Shown in pieces: positions 1 to 9,567 of a stretch of 64,000 bases of DNA. The notes under the pieces were generated by a model. The model was given only the letters and a program-made list of their open reading frames with translations. It was not told the DNA's origin and ran no database searches. How positions within the stretch are numbered: position 1 is the stretch's first letter; the number at the start of each line of letters is the position of its first letter. The translations under genes were made by a program, and so were the position numbers. The stretch covers positions 124,001-188,000 of the forward strand of contig CP119076.1 of NCBI GenBank assembly GCA_029027985.1, given 5' to 3'. Source of the DNA: Klebsiella aerogenes. GTDB taxonomy: Bacteria; Pseudomonadota; Gammaproteobacteria; Enterobacterales; Enterobacteriaceae.

Positions 1-811
1 GGCCTTTCAGTTTGTCCGGGAACGGGATGTACTCGATGCTGCCTTTTTTGTGGTACGCCAGCGTCGCGTCGGCGACGGCCTGGAAGGACTCCGCGCGGCC
101 GGTGCCGAGGTTGAAGATACCGGAAACGCCGTTTTCCCAGAACCACAGGTTCACGGCGGCGACGTCGCCAACATAGACGAAGTCGCGTTTGAAGCCGTCG
201 CTGCCTTCGAACAGTTTCGGACTTTCGCCATTATTCAACTGGGTGTTGAGGTGGAAAGCCACGCTCGCCATGCTGCCTTTGTGACCTTCGCGCGGCCCAT
301 AGACGTTGAAATAGCGGAAACCGACGATTTGCGAATCCGCTTCCGGCAGGATCTGGCGGACGTATTCGTCGAACAGGAATTTAGAGTAGCCGTAAACGTT
401 CAGCGGCTGTTCATATTCGCGCGACTCGATAAAGTCGCTGGTGCGCCCGCCGTAGGTGGCGGCGGAGGAGGCGTACAGGAACGGAATTTCACGCTCCAGA
501 CAGTAATGCAGCAGCTCTTTGGAGTACTGATAGTTGTTGTCCATCATGTACTTGCCGTCCCACTCTGTGGTGGAAGAGCAGGCGCCCTCGTGGAATACCG
601 CTTCGATTTCGCCGAACTCTTCGCCCGCCATAATCTGGATCAGAAAGTCTTCTTTATCCATGTAGTCAGCGATGTTCAGGTCCACCAGGTTTACGAATTT
701 GGTGCCGTCTTTCAGATTGTCTACAACCAGAATATCGGTGATGCCTTTGTCGTTCAGCGCTTTAACGATGTTGCTGCCGATAAAGCCTGCGCCGCCGGTT
801 ACGATGATCAT
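1..811 (-). CDS. hldD: ADP-L-glycero-D-manno-heptose 6-epimerase (partial, C-terminus outside window)
   Basis: HldD makes the heptose donor for the LPS inner core by epimerising ADP-D-glycero-D-manno-heptose at C6 in the cytoplasm. The frame starts at an ATG ending at 811 and runs off the left edge. About 270 residues are present of roughly 310 expected, so about 40 C-terminal residues are missing. Visible features are the N-terminal Rossmann motif GGAGFIG (residues 6-12), bound NADP being the family cofactor, and the SDR-type Y140-x3-K144 pair (YGYSK). The gene is divergent from kbl across 212 bp, as in E. coli, where rfaF, rfaC and other waa genes follow it. Identity is inferred from close similarity to the E. 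coli protein. Confidence 0.95.
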   Translation of the reverse strand, partial: MIIVTGGAGFIGSNIVKALNDKGITDILVVDNLKDGTKFVNLVDLNIADYMDKEDFLIQIMAGEEFGEIEAVFHEGACSSTTEWDGKYMMDNNYQYSKELLHYCLEREIPFLYASSAATYGGRTSDFIESREYEQPLNVYGYSKFLFDEYVRQILPEADSQIVGFRYFNVYGPREGHKGSMASVAFHLNTQLNNGESPKLFEGSDGFKRDFVYVGDVAAVNLWFWENGVSGIFNLGTGRAESFQAVADATLAYHKKGSIEYIPFPDKLKG

Positions 812-1023
812 AACTGTACCTTTGAAGTAGAGCGTCCAGAGATAATCCGGACACGAATACTCATATCATATCACTACATCAGAAAGGCTTCAGCCATTCG
901 CCTAAAAGGTGCTGGCCGCGCGTGATTTATGCTGCAAAAAATTCATTCAGGCATGCATCATCTCGTATCAACGTATAGCTTTGGGTAATATGTGCCAAAT
1001 TTTGCCGAATCTGGAGAGTTGCA

Positions 1024-2217
1024 ATGCGTGGTGATTTCTACAAACAGTTAACCAATGACCTGGATACCGCGCGCGCGGAAGGGTTGTTTAAAGAAGAACG
1101 TATCATTACTTCGGCCCAGCAGGCGGACATCACCGTCGGCGACAGCCACGTCATTAACTTCTGTGCCAATAACTATCTGGGTCTGGCTAACCACCCGGAA
1201 CTGATTGCGGCGGCGAAATCCGGCATGGACAGCCACGGCTTCGGGATGGCCTCCGTGCGCTTCATCTGCGGCACCCAGGACACCCATAAGCAGCTTGAGA
1301 AGAAGCTGGCTGATTTCCTCGGTATGGAAGACGCGATTCTGTATTCCTCTTGCTTCGATGCCAACGGCGGCCTGTTTGAAACGCTGCTGGGGCCGGAAGA
1401 TGCAATTATCTCCGATGCGCTGAACCATGCGTCGATTATCGATGGCGTACGTCTGTGTAAAGCTAAGCGTTTCCGCTACGCCAACAACGACATGCAGGAG
1501 CTGGAAGCGCGTCTGAAAGAAGCGCGCGAAGGTGGTGCGCGTCACGTGCTGATCGCCACCGACGGCGTCTTCTCAATGGATGGCGTTATCGCCAACCTGA
1601 AAGGCGTCTGCGATCTGGCGGATAAATACGATGCGCTGGTGATGGTCGATGACTCCCACGCTGTCGGCTTTGTGGGCGAGAATGGCCGCGGTTCCCATGA
1701 ATATTGCGATGTAATGGGCCGCGTCGACATTATCACCGGTACGCTGGGTAAGGCGCTGGGCGGCGCGTCCGGCGGCTACACCGCCGCGCGTAAAGAGGTG
1801 GTCGAATGGCTACGTCAGCGCTCCCGCCCGTATCTGTTCTCCAACTCCCTGGCACCGGCGATCGTCGCAGCCTCCATCAAAGTGCTGGAGATGGTTGAAT
1901 CGGGTAGCGAACTGCGCGATCGCCTGTGGGCTAATGCGCGTCTGTTCCGTGAAAAAATGACCGCCGCGGGCTTTACCCTCGCGGGCGCCGATCACGCGAT
2001 TATCCCGGTGATGCTCGGCGAAGCGACTATCGCGCAGGCGTTCGCGCGCGAACTGCAGAAAGAAGGTATTTACGTCACCGGCTTCTTCTATCCGGTGGTA
2101 CCAAAAGGCCAGGCGCGTATTCGCACCCAGATGTCGGCGGCGCATACCCCTGAACAAATTGAACATGCGGTGGAAGCCTTTACCCGCATCGGCAAACAAC
2201 TGGGCGTCATCGCCTAA
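1024..2217 (+). CDS. kbl: 2-amino-3-ketobutyrate coenzyme A ligase
   Basis: Kbl is a PLP enzyme of the alpha-oxoamine synthase family. It cleaves 2-amino-3-ketobutyrate with CoA to give glycine and acetyl-CoA, the second step of threonine degradation. The 397-residue product matches the usual length (398 in E. coli). The Schiff-base lysine is visible in GTLGKALGG (K243), with the PLP-contacting DDSHAVGF segment at about 209-216. The ATG has a GGAG ribosome site a few bases upstream. It ends 12 bp before tdh, which supplies its unstable substrate, so the two form one operon. Expression in E. coli is controlled by Lrp and leucine; I did not identify an Lrp site here. Confidence 0.97.
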   Translation: MRGDFYKQLTNDLDTARAEGLFKEERIITSAQQADITVGDSHVINFCANNYLGLANHPELIAAAKSGMDSHGFGMASVRFICGTQDTHKQLEKKLADFLGMEDAILYSSCFDANGGLFETLLGPEDAIISDALNHASIIDGVRLCKAKRFRYANNDMQELEARLKEAREGGARHVLIATDGVFSMDGVIANLKGVCDLADKYDALVMVDDSHAVGFVGENGRGSHEYCDVMGRVDIITGTLGKALGGASGGYTAARKEVVEWLRQRSRPYLFSNSLAPAIVAASIKVLEMVESGSELRDRLWANARLFREKMTAAGFTLAGADHAIIPVMLGEATIAQAFARELQKEGIYVTGFFYPVVPKGQARIRTQMSAAHTPEQIEHAVEAFTRIGKQLGVIA

Positions 2218-2229
2218 TAAGGGTGCAAG

Positions 2230-3255
2230 ATGAAAGCGTTATCCAAACTGAAAGCGGAAGAAGGCATCTGGATGACCGACGTACCGGAACCGGAAGTCGG
2301 CCATAACGATCTGCTGATTAAAATCCGTAAAACCGCGATTTGCGGTACCGACGTGCACATCTACAACTGGGATGAATGGTCGCAGAAAACTATCCCGGTA
2401 CCGATGGTGGTAGGGCATGAGTACGTGGGGGAAGTGGTGGGTATCGGCCAGGAGGTGCGCGGATTTAAGCTTGGCGATCGTGTTTCCGGCGAAGGGCATA
2501 TTACCTGTGGACACTGCCGTAACTGCCGCGGCGGGCGCACGCATCTGTGCCGTAATACCATCGGCGTGGGCGTCAACCGCCCGGGTTGTTTCGCGGAATA
2601 TCTGGTGATCCCGGCCTTTAACGCTTTTAAAATCCCGGACAATATCTCTGACGACCTGGCGTCCATCTTCGACCCGTTCGGCAACGCCGTGCATACCGCG
2701 CTCTCCTTCGACCTGGTCGGCGAAGATGTGCTGGTTTCCGGCGCCGGCCCGATCGGCGTGATGGCGGCAGCGGTGGCGAAACATGTCGGCGCGCGCAATG
2801 TCGTGATTACCGATGTTAACGAATACCGTCTGGAACTGGCGCGCAAAATGGGCGTTACCCGCGCGGTCAACGTGGCCAAAGAAAATCTCAACGATGTGAT
2901 GGCGGAGTTGGGGATGACCGAAGGCTTTGACGTCGGTCTGGAGATGTCCGGCGCGCCGCCGGCGTTCCGCACCATGCTCGATACCATGAACCACGGCGGT
3001 CGTATTGCGATGCTGGGGATCCCGCCGTCGGATATGTCTATCGACTGGACCAAGGTTATCTTTAAGGGGCTGTTCATCAAAGGAATTTACGGACGTGAAA
3101 TGTTCGAAACCTGGTACAAGATGGCGGCGCTGATCCAGTCTGGTCTGGATCTTTCACCGATCATCACCCACCGTTTCGGCATTGACGACTTCCAGAAAGG
3201 TTTCGATGCGATGCGCTCCGGCCAGTCTGGCAAAGTGGTGCTGAGCTGGGATTAA
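2230..3255 (+). CDS. tdh: L-threonine 3-dehydrogenase
   Basis: Tdh oxidises L-threonine with NAD+ to 2-amino-3-ketobutyrate, which Kbl then cleaves. It is a zinc medium-chain dehydrogenase of 341 residues, the standard length. Visible motifs are the catalytic zinc ligand C38 in AICGTD, the GHE motif with H63, four structural-zinc cysteines (C93, C96, C99, C107), and the NAD-binding GAGPIG at about 175. It is the last gene of kbl-tdh and is followed by a clear intrinsic terminator. Confidence 0.97.
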   Translation: MKALSKLKAEEGIWMTDVPEPEVGHNDLLIKIRKTAICGTDVHIYNWDEWSQKTIPVPMVVGHEYVGEVVGIGQEVRGFKLGDRVSGEGHITCGHCRNCRGGRTHLCRNTIGVGVNRPGCFAEYLVIPAFNAFKIPDNISDDLASIFDPFGNAVHTALSFDLVGEDVLVSGAGPIGVMAAAVAKHVGARNVVITDVNEYRLELARKMGVTRAVNVAKENLNDVMAELGMTEGFDVGLEMSGAPPAFRTMLDTMNHGGRIAMLGIPPSDMSIDWTKVIFKGLFIKGIYGREMFETWYKMAALIQSGLDLSPIITHRFGIDDFQKGFDAMRSGQSGKVVLSWD

Positions 3256-3284
3256 GCTTCACGCTGGCCTTTTCATCAATACTT

Positions 3285-3310
3285 AAAGCGCCTGCGGGCG
3301 CTTTTTATTT
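3285..3310 (+). terminator. Intrinsic terminator of kbl-tdh
   Basis: A GC-rich hairpin (AAGCGCC, loop TGC, GGGCGCTT) is followed directly by a T-rich tract, 30 bp after the tdh stop. This is a textbook Rho-independent terminator for the threonine operon. It separates that operon from the glycosyltransferase gene downstream. Confidence 0.9.
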
Positions 3311-3423
3311 AGATTTAGATAACATTTTTACGATCTCTCATCGCCATCGCACTATTTATACATCGATTTTTTGCTTATTCGTTTATACAGTTTGTTTAAT
3401 CTCCGTTTACCCTTATAAACACT

Positions 3424-4215
3424 ATGTTTAAGCTCTCAGTATGCTTGCTTACCTGTAATTCAGCCCGCTTATTACGGGAAGTATTGCCACCTCTGTTGCG
3501 GGTGGCGGATGAGTTTATTGTCGTTGATTCCGGAAGCACGGATGAGACGTTGCGAATATGCCAGCAGTTTGGTTTAACGGTCCACCATCACCCGTACGCC
3601 GCTCATGGCGCGCAGATGAACTATGCGACGTCGCTGGCGACTCATGACTGGGTGCTGTGCATGGATAGCGATGAAATTCTTGATCAAGAAGTTGTCGCGG
3701 CGATTCAGGCGCTTAAAGCGGGAGATGAGCCGGATCCCAGCTGCGCGTGGCGCCTGTCGCGTTACTGGTTCGTGCTTGGCGAACAGGTGCGAACGATTTA
3801 TCCCGTCTCATCACCCGATTATCCGGTACGCCTCTTCAACCGCCGTCAGGCCGCGTTTAACCTGCGCCCGGTGGACGACCAGGTCGTTGGCCACCTGACG
3901 TCCACCAGGCTGCCGGGAGCTGTCCGCCACGATACCTTTTATTCTCTGCATGAGGTGTTTAACAAGCTCAATAGCTATACCACCCGCCTGGTGAAGACGC
4001 AGAAGGTCAGGCCGTCAATTAGTCGCGGGATTATTAGCGCGATCGGCGCGTTTTTTAAGTGGTATCTGTTCAGCGGGGCGTGGCGTAACGGCAAGGTCGG
4101 GGCGGTAACCGGGTTATACGCCACCTTGTATAGCTTTATGAAGTATTTCAAAGCCTGGTATGCCCATGATAGCAGGCAGCAGGGAACCGTGACGGAGAAG
4201 CGCACGGATCCCTGA
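3424..4215 (+). CDS. Family 2 glycosyltransferase, WaaE/KdtX-like
   Basis: This is a 263-residue GT-A fold glycosyltransferase, probably working on lipopolysaccharide or a related surface glycan at the inner face of the inner membrane. Visible motifs are the N-terminal LSVCLLTCN strand, the nucleotide-binding VVDSGSTDET at 34-42, and the DXD-type metal site CMDSDE (D81/D83). Overall pattern and length resemble the WaaE/KdtX family, which adds glucose to LPS core heptose in Klebsiella. The acceptor here is unknown, and a second waaE usually sits near waaA/coaD. In E. coli this slot between tdh and yibQ holds yibD (waaH), a longer and different GT2. The upstream 110 bp is AT-rich and probably holds its own promoter. 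The family is secure; the substrate is not. Confidence 0.8.
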   Translation: MFKLSVCLLTCNSARLLREVLPPLLRVADEFIVVDSGSTDETLRICQQFGLTVHHHPYAAHGAQMNYATSLATHDWVLCMDSDEILDQEVVAAIQALKAGDEPDPSCAWRLSRYWFVLGEQVRTIYPVSSPDYPVRLFNRRQAAFNLRPVDDQVVGHLTSTRLPGAVRHDTFYSLHEVFNKLNSYTTRLVKTQKVRPSISRGIISAIGAFFKWYLFSGAWRNGKVGAVTGLYATLYSFMKYFKAWYAHDSRQQGTVTEKRTDP

Positions 4216-4221
4216 GCAGAA

Positions 4222-5175
4222 CTAGTTGGTGGGGCTATCCCAGCCTTGCCATTTTAACTGATAATACTGTACCAGCGCGCTCTGGCTGATACTTTCGCTG
4301 AGAATGTTAAAGAAGCGACTGGCATTCACCGGATCCAGCGGGCGCTTAGGCTTGCAGTACTTCACGCCGTGGAACGGGTTACGCGGTTTCTGCTGCTGCG
4401 GCACATTCTGCGCAGGCGGCAGGGCGTTGCCCGGCGTTGAGTTATCGACCTGCGGCTCGTTCAACAGGCTGCTCGGGCGCACCAGCGTAATATCCGGCGG
4501 CAGGCTGTACACCATCTGCTGCAACACCCGCACCGTCGAAGGATGCGGATGGCCAATGGCAATGGCTGAGCCGTTGCGGCGCGCCAGCGCGATGGCGCGG
4601 TTGAACTGGTTGCGGATATCCGCCTCATTCTGTGTATCGTCAAGGAACACCTTACGCTTGATGACCTTCACACCGGTGCCCTGCGCGGCTCGCATAGCTT
4701 GGGTATTGCCGATGGTGACGCTATCGAGGAAATAGAGGTTGTAGCGCTCCAGCGCCTGCATCACCTTCTGCATGCCGAACAGGTTAGAAGTCATGGCGCT
4801 GCCCATATGGTTGTTCAGCCCTACGGCGTACGGCACTTTGCCGTAGGCTTCGCGGATGATGCGCTCGATCTCGGCGCTGCTCATATCCGGGCGTAGGGTG
4901 TCTTTTTCCAACGGCTGTTTACTGATTGGCGCCATCGGCAAGTGGATCAGCACTTCATGACCCAGGTTATGTGCTTTGGTCGCCATTTCCCGGGCGTGGG
5001 GCGCGTTTGGCAACACGGCGACGGAAATCGTGGGCGGCAGCGCCAGTACCTGGTTTTCCGTTTGCGGACGATAGCCGAAATCATCGATGACGATAGAGAG
5101 TTTGCCGGCGAAAACCGGCGCCGCCGTAGCCAGCGAACCGGCTACAGCAAGTGCAATCATGCGAAATTGAAGCAA
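4222..5175 (-). CDS. yibQ: Divergent polysaccharide deacetylase family protein YibQ
   Basis: YibQ is a putative periplasmic protein of the divergent polysaccharide deacetylase (DUF610) family; its substrate is unknown. The 317-residue product has an N-terminal signal sequence (about residues 1-24, ending VFAG). It also has family motifs IDDFGYR (D31, D32), LIHLPM, NNHMGS and GHPHPST, which resemble NodB-type metal and catalytic segments. The start is a TTG three bases after the envC stop. This position gives the same N-terminus as the E. coli protein; the first ATG lies five codons later at 5160 and would shorten the signal peptide. It is the third gene of gpmI-envC-yibQ and is probably translationally coupled to envC. 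Confidence 0.88.
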   Translation of the reverse strand: MLQFRMIALAVAGSLATAAPVFAGKLSIVIDDFGYRPQTENQVLALPPTISVAVLPNAPHAREMATKAHNLGHEVLIHLPMAPISKQPLEKDTLRPDMSSAEIERIIREAYGKVPYAVGLNNHMGSAMTSNLFGMQKVMQALERYNLYFLDSVTIGNTQAMRAAQGTGVKVIKRKVFLDDTQNEADIRNQFNRAIALARRNGSAIAIGHPHPSTVRVLQQMVYSLPPDITLVRPSSLLNEPQVDNSTPGNALPPAQNVPQQQKPRNPFHGVKYCKPKRPLDPVNASRFFNILSESISQSALVQYYQLKWQGWDSPTN

Positions 5176-5178
5176 AAC

Positions 5179-6450
5179 TTATCTTCCCAACCACGGCTGT
5201 GGATTGACCGCCTGACCCTGGCGGCGAATTTCGAAATAGAGTGACGGACGACCCTGACCGCCGCTGCTGCCTACGAGCGCGATAGCCTGGCCCGCGCGGA
5301 CCTGAGTACCGACGCTGACCAGCGCGCTTTGGTTATAGCCGTAAAGACTCATGTCGCCTTTGCCGTGTTCAACGACTACGACCAGGCCGTAACCCTGCAG
5401 CCAGTCGGCGAGGATCACCCGACCATCGGCAATGGCTTTGACCTCGGTGCCTTCAGACGCCGCGATAACCATTCCTTTCCAACGTAGTTCACCTTGCAGC
5501 TGTTCGCCATAACGATGAAGAATTGTTCCGCGTACCGGCCAGAAGGCCTGCCCGCGCGGCGCGCCGAGGCCGCCGGTTCGCGACATCAGCGAACGTTCGC
5601 TTTCGGTTGGTTTATAGGTTGTGCCTTTACGGGAGGCTTCCTGCTGACGGTCGTGCACTGCCTGGGCATCGCGAGCTTCACGATCGGCGCGGGCTTTGGC
5701 TGCCGCTTCTGCCTGGGCGATGCGGCCGCGCAGGCGCGATTCGTTGGCCCGCATTTCGCTGAGCTGCTGTTGGCCTTTCTGGATGGAGGATTCAAGGCTG
5801 GAGAGCGTCTTTTTACGCTCGTTACGCGCCTGTTCAAGCTTGGCTTGCTGCGCTTTTTGCTCGTAAACCAGCGTCTGTTGCTGGCTTTGCTTTTCTTCCA
5901 GCATTGATTTTTGCACCGCGACTTCTTCGCGCGTCTGCTTAAGCTGGGCGATAGTCTCCTGGCGGGCCTGGTTGAAGTAACCGAAATAGGCCTGCAGGCG
6001 CTGGTTACGCTGCCCTTCTTCGCCGCTGAGGATCATCTGCATGCCGGTGTGCGGCCCCTGGCGGAAGGCGGCATCCAACTGGGCGGCCAGATTACGCTCC
6101 TGCGAGGCGCGCTGGCGCTCCAGTTTGGCGATAGACGCATTCATGTCGTCGATCTGCTTATTGAGCTGGTTCAGCGTGTCCTGGGTTTCACGAAGCTTAC
6201 GTGCGGCAGCGGAGATCGCCTCTTCCTGCGCTTTCAGCTGCGCGAGCAGGGAAGAGCGTTGCTGTTGTTGCTGCTGAATCGCGCGCTGTTTGGCGGCGAT
6301 ATCGGCCTGAATGGATTTCAACTGGTCGCGATCATCGGCGTGAGCGGATGTGGCGCACAGCAATACGCCAGCGCTAAGCGCGCTGGCGTAAAGAACGGAT
6401 CGAACAGCCGTTGCGATCCATGTAATTGAATAAGTCGCCTTTCCCCTCAT
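5179..6450 (-). CDS. envC: Murein hydrolase activator EnvC
   Basis: EnvC is a periplasmic division factor recruited by FtsEX that activates the amidases AmiA and AmiB for septal peptidoglycan splitting. The 423-residue product has an N-terminal signal peptide probably cut after AHA (residue 38). A long coiled coil rich in Gln, Glu and Lys follows (about 40-275). A C-terminal LytM/M23 fold (about 310-423) lacks the usual zinc histidines, as expected for an activator rather than a peptidase. The N-terminal 20 residues differ from E. coli, but the start ATG at 6450 is the only reasonable one. Ten bases separate it from gpmI. Confidence 0.95.
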   Translation of the reverse strand: MRGKATYSITWIATAVRSVLYASALSAGVLLCATSAHADDRDQLKSIQADIAAKQRAIQQQQQQRSSLLAQLKAQEEAISAAARKLRETQDTLNQLNKQIDDMNASIAKLERQRASQERNLAAQLDAAFRQGPHTGMQMILSGEEGQRNQRLQAYFGYFNQARQETIAQLKQTREEVAVQKSMLEEKQSQQQTLVYEQKAQQAKLEQARNERKKTLSSLESSIQKGQQQLSEMRANESRLRGRIAQAEAAAKARADREARDAQAVHDRQQEASRKGTTYKPTESERSLMSRTGGLGAPRGQAFWPVRGTILHRYGEQLQGELRWKGMVIAASEGTEVKAIADGRVILADWLQGYGLVVVVEHGKGDMSLYGYNQSALVSVGTQVRAGQAIALVGSSGGQGRPSLYFEIRRQGQAVNPQPWLGR

Positions 6451-6459
6451 GGGGAAGGA

Positions 6460-8004
6460 TTATTCCACGATGAACAGCGGCTTGCCAGTCATCTCTTGCG
6501 GGATTTCCATTCCCATCAGCGACAACATGGTTGGCGCGATGTCGGAAAGCTTGCCGCCTTCGGCTACTTTCACGTTTTTGTCGCCAACGTAGATCAGCGG
6601 AACCGGTAGGTTAGTGTGCGCGGTGTGCGCCTGACCGGTCGCTGGATCGCGCATTTGCTCTGCGTTGCCGTGGTCTGCGGTGATCAGCAACTGGCCGCCG
6701 ACGGATTCAACGGCATGAGCTACCTGTTCGATACAGTGATCCAGCGCTTCAACCGCTTTCACCGCCGCTTCCATCACGCCGGTGTGTCCCACCATATCGC
6801 CGTTCGGGTAGTTGCAGATGATGGTGTCATACTGGCCGCCTTTGATCGCCGCCACCAGTTTTTCGGTCAGCTCGGCAGAGCTCATTTCCGGCTGCAGATC
6901 GTAGGTCGCCACTTTCGGCGAGTTAATCAGGATGCGGTCTTCGCCTTTGAACGGGTCTTCTACGCCGCCGTTAAAGAAGAAGGTAACATGCGCGTATTTC
7001 TCGGTTTCAGAGATGCGCAGCTGAGTTTTGTCGTGCTTCGCCATCCACTCACCCAGGGTGTTAACCAGAGATGTCGGCGGGTAAGCGCAGGCCACTTTGA
7101 TGTCTGCGGCGTATTCGGTCAGCATCACGAAGTCGAGGTTAACCACTTTCTTGCGGGCGAAGCCGTCGAAGTCGGCGTTAACGAAGGCGCGGGTGATTTC
7201 GCGCGCGCGGTCGGCGCGGAAGTTCATGAAGATCAGCGCGTCGCCGTCTTCCATCGCCGCATCGGCCTGGCCTGCGGCGCGGATAACGGTCGCTTTAACG
7301 AATTCGTCGTTTTCATCACGGGCGTAGGCCGCCTGCAGACCGGCAACCGCGGTATCGGCCTGGAATTCGCCTTTTGCCAGCGTCATCAGATCATAGGCTT
7401 GTTCCACGCGATCCCAACGGTTGTCGCGGTCCATCGCGTAGTAGCGGCCGATGATAGACGCGATGCGGCCTTTGCCCAGCGCGGTGAATTTGGCTTCGAA
7501 TTTCGCCAGCGTCGCTTCAGCGCTACGCGGCGGGGTGTCGCGGCCATCCAGGAAAGCGTGCAGGTAGATTTTCTCCGCGCCGCGCTCAGCGGCCAGCTCG
7601 ACCATCGCCATGATGTGATCTTCGTGGCTGTGAACGCCGCCAGGGGACATCAGGCCCATGATATGTACCGCTTTGCCTGCGGCAGCGGCGTTGTCGACCG
7701 CGCCAGTCAGTACCGGGTTGGCAAAGAAGGTGCGTTCTTTGATTTCAACATCCAGACGGGTTAGGTCCTGGTACACGATACGGCCCGCGCCGAGGTTAAC
7801 GTGACCCACTTCGGAGTTGCCCATCTGGCGGTCAGGCAGACCGACTTCCAGACCGGATGCGTCAATCAGGGTGTGCGGACGTTTAGCCCACAGTGCGTCC
7901 ATTACCGGCGTTTTAGCGCTGAAAATGGCGTTATCCTGCTGGTCTTCTCGGTAGCCGTAGCCATCCAGAATCACCAGTACCATAGGTTTTTTAGAAACCG
8001 ACAT
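6460..8004 (-). CDS. gpmI: 2,3-bisphosphoglycerate-independent phosphoglycerate mutase
   Basis: GpmI interconverts 3- and 2-phosphoglycerate in glycolysis using two Mn2+ ions and a phosphoserine intermediate. From the ATG at 8004 the product is 514 residues, exactly the E. coli length. A longer frame reading back to 8085 has no family support, and a GAGGT ribosome site sits just before the chosen ATG. Visible are metal ligand D14 in ILDGYG, catalytic S64 in MGNSEVGH, and the C-terminal [10 protein letters not shown] metal segment. It is the first gene of gpmI-envC-yibQ and is divergent from yibN. Confidence 0.96.
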   Translation of the reverse strand: MSVSKKPMVLVILDGYGYREDQQDNAIFSAKTPVMDALWAKRPHTLIDASGLEVGLPDRQMGNSEVGHVNLGAGRIVYQDLTRLDVEIKERTFFANPVLTGAVDNAAAAGKAVHIMGLMSPGGVHSHEDHIMAMVELAAERGAEKIYLHAFLDGRDTPPRSAEATLAKFEAKFTALGKGRIASIIGRYYAMDRDNRWDRVEQAYDLMTLAKGEFQADTAVAGLQAAYARDENDEFVKATVIRAAGQADAAMEDGDALIFMNFRADRAREITRAFVNADFDGFARKKVVNLDFVMLTEYAADIKVACAYPPTSLVNTLGEWMAKHDKTQLRISETEKYAHVTFFFNGGVEDPFKGEDRILINSPKVATYDLQPEMSSAELTEKLVAAIKGGQYDTIICNYPNGDMVGHTGVMEAAVKAVEALDHCIEQVAHAVESVGGQLLITADHGNAEQMRDPATGQAHTAHTNLPVPLIYVGDKNVKVAEGGKLSDIAPTMLSLMGMEIPQEMTGKPLFIVE

Positions 8005-8108
8005 TGCGACAACCTCATGCTCAAAGACAGAAAATTTGCGTAATTTTACTACAGCTGAATCGATCAAATCACCGTAAAAGATCAAAGAAAGAGAAGGGGC
8101 GACGCCAG

Positions 8109-8135
8109 AGCCGACGGTGAAGACGGCTTTTTTTT
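8109..8135 (+). terminator. Terminator-like hairpin in the gpmI/yibN divergent region
   Basis: AGCCG and CGGCT flank a 10-base loop and are followed by eight T residues on the plus strand. This is an intrinsic-terminator signature, yet no annotated plus-strand gene lies upstream; gpmI runs the other way. It may end a short RNA antisense to the gpmI leader, or act as an attenuator in the yibN leader. The 5-bp stem is short, so it could also be chance. Confidence 0.4.
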
Positions 8136-8250
8136 CGTGACGGGCCGCAGAAAATACATTACATCGCGCTCACTGGCTGTATTTGCCGCAATGCACAGGT
8201 ATACTCCTTCCCTGGTTTTTTTATCACTTAGTCGGGAGTTGTAACCCCCC

Positions 8251-8682
8251 ATGCAAGAAATTATGCAATTCATCGGCCGTCACCCGGTCCTGAGCATCGC
8301 GTGGATCGCGCTGCTGGGTGCGGTACTGTTCACCACCTTTAAAGGGTTGATGTCGAAAGTTAGAGTCATTACCCGTGGTGAAGCGACGCGTCTTATCAAC
8401 AAAGAAGAAGCCGTTGTTGTCGACCTGCGTCAGCGTGACGACTTCCGTAAAGGCCATATTGCAGGCGCCATCAACCTGCTGCCCGCTGATATCAAAGCAA
8501 ATAACGTCGGCGAGTTGGAAAAGCACAAAGCACAACCCATTATAGTTGTTGATGGGTCCGGTATGCAGGCGCAAGAACCTGCCAGCGCGCTGAATAAAGC
8601 CGGATTCGAAAAAGTCTTTGTACTGAAAGAAGGCATCGCAGGCTGGAGCGGCGAAAACCTGCCTCTGGTTCGCGGCAAATAA
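8251..8682 (+). CDS. yibN: Membrane-anchored rhodanese-like protein YibN
   Basis: This 143-residue protein has one N-terminal transmembrane helix (about 12-32) and a cytoplasmic rhodanese-like domain with the typical [20 protein letters not shown] segment at about 56-75. The usual active-site cysteine loop reads VVDGSG instead, and the protein has no cysteine at all. Sulfurtransferase activity is therefore unlikely, and a binding role is more plausible. It heads the run yibN-grxC-secB-gpsA-cysE. The start ATG follows a weak ribosome site and matches the E. coli N-terminus. Confidence 0.93.
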   Translation: MQEIMQFIGRHPVLSIAWIALLGAVLFTTFKGLMSKVRVITRGEATRLINKEEAVVVDLRQRDDFRKGHIAGAINLLPADIKANNVGELEKHKAQPIIVVDGSGMQAQEPASALNKAGFEKVFVLKEGIAGWSGENLPLVRGK

Positions 8683-8787
8683 TTTACCCCCGCGTCGTTA
8701 TGGCGCAGCGGTTCCCCCGATAACCTCTCAGGCGGCGGGGGAGCGTCTGCGGCGTAAAATCCCTCGGGGTAAAAACAGGAGTGAGTC

Positions 8788-9039
8788 ATGGCCAATATTG
8801 AGATCTATACCAAAGCGACCTGCCCGTTCTGCGTGCGCGCGAAAGCGCTGTTGAACAGCAAAGGCGTGACATTCAACGAACTGCCTATCGATGGCGATGC
8901 TGCGAAGCGTGAAGAGATGATCCAGCGCAGCGGCCGGACGACGGTTCCGCAGATTTTTATTGATGCGCAGCACATTGGCGGCTGTGACGACTTGTATGCG
9001 CTTGATTCACGTGGTGGACTTGATCCCCTCTTGCGCTAA
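8788..9039 (+). CDS. grxC: Glutaredoxin 3
   Basis: GrxC is a small cytoplasmic glutathione-dependent disulfide reductase (83 residues). The redox site is C12-P-F-C15; E. coli has CPYC, so position 14 is Phe rather than Tyr. The cis-proline segment TVPQIF and the glutathione-binding GGCDD segment are present. An AGGAG ribosome site precedes the ATG. It lies between yibN and secB, an arrangement conserved across enteric bacteria. Confidence 0.96.
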   Translation: MANIEIYTKATCPFCVRAKALLNSKGVTFNELPIDGDAAKREEMIQRSGRTTVPQIFIDAQHIGGCDDLYALDSRGGLDPLLR

Positions 9040-9099
9040 TTTTTGCGTTTTCCCCGTCCCGGGGCGGCGTATTTAAGGACAACACGAAAGGGTTTTACT

Positions 9100-9567
9100 A
9101 TGTCAGAACAAAACAGCACCGAAATGACTTTCCAGATTCAGCGCATCTACACCAAGGACGTTTCCTTCGAAGCGCCGAATGCGCCGCAAGTTTTCCAGAA
9201 AGATTGGCAGCCTGAAGTTAAACTTGATCTGGATACCGCTTCCAGCCAGCTGGCTGAAGGTGTTTATGAAGTGGTGCTGCGTGTCACCGTAACCGCTTCG
9301 CTGGGCGAAGAAACCGCATTCCTGTGCGAAGTACAGCAGGGCGGCATCTTCTCCATCGAGGGCATCGATGGCAACCAGATGGCCCATTGCCTCGGCGCAT
9401 ACTGCCCGAACATCCTGTTCCCGTATGCTCGCGAATGCGTCACCAGCCTGGTTTCCCGCGGTACCTTCCCGCAACTGAACCTTGCGCCGGTGAACTTTGA
9501 CGCGCTGTTTATGAACTATCTGCAACAGCAGGCTGGCGAAGGTGCTGAACAACATCAGGATGCCTGA
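9100..9567 (+). CDS. secB: Protein-export chaperone SecB
   Basis: SecB is a tetrameric cytoplasmic chaperone that holds preproteins unfolded and delivers them to SecA. The start is the ATG at 9100 ([20 protein letters not shown]), giving 155 residues, the standard length. The frame stays open upstream to 9043 but without family similarity. The acidic, SecA-interacting surface and the [15 protein letters not shown] segment are conserved. The stop overlaps the gpsA start (TGATG), indicating translational coupling. Confidence 0.97.
   Translation: MSEQNSTEMTFQIQRIYTKDVSFEAPNAPQVFQKDWQPEVKLDLDTASSQLAEGVYEVVLRVTVTASLGEETAFLCEVQQGGIFSIEGIDGNQMAHCLGAYCPNILFPYARECVTSLVSRGTFPQLNLAPVNFDALFMNYLQQQAGEGAEQHQDA

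Noticed and set aside
50-925. Plus-strand open frame over hldD
   Set aside because: It runs antisense to a clear HldD protein and continues through the hldD/kbl promoter region without conserved features.
6616-7764. Long open frame (382 codons) on the plus strand opposite gpmI
   Set aside because: It is a codon-bias shadow of the minus-strand gpmI gene, which has full family support; the antisense translation shows no recognisable domain.
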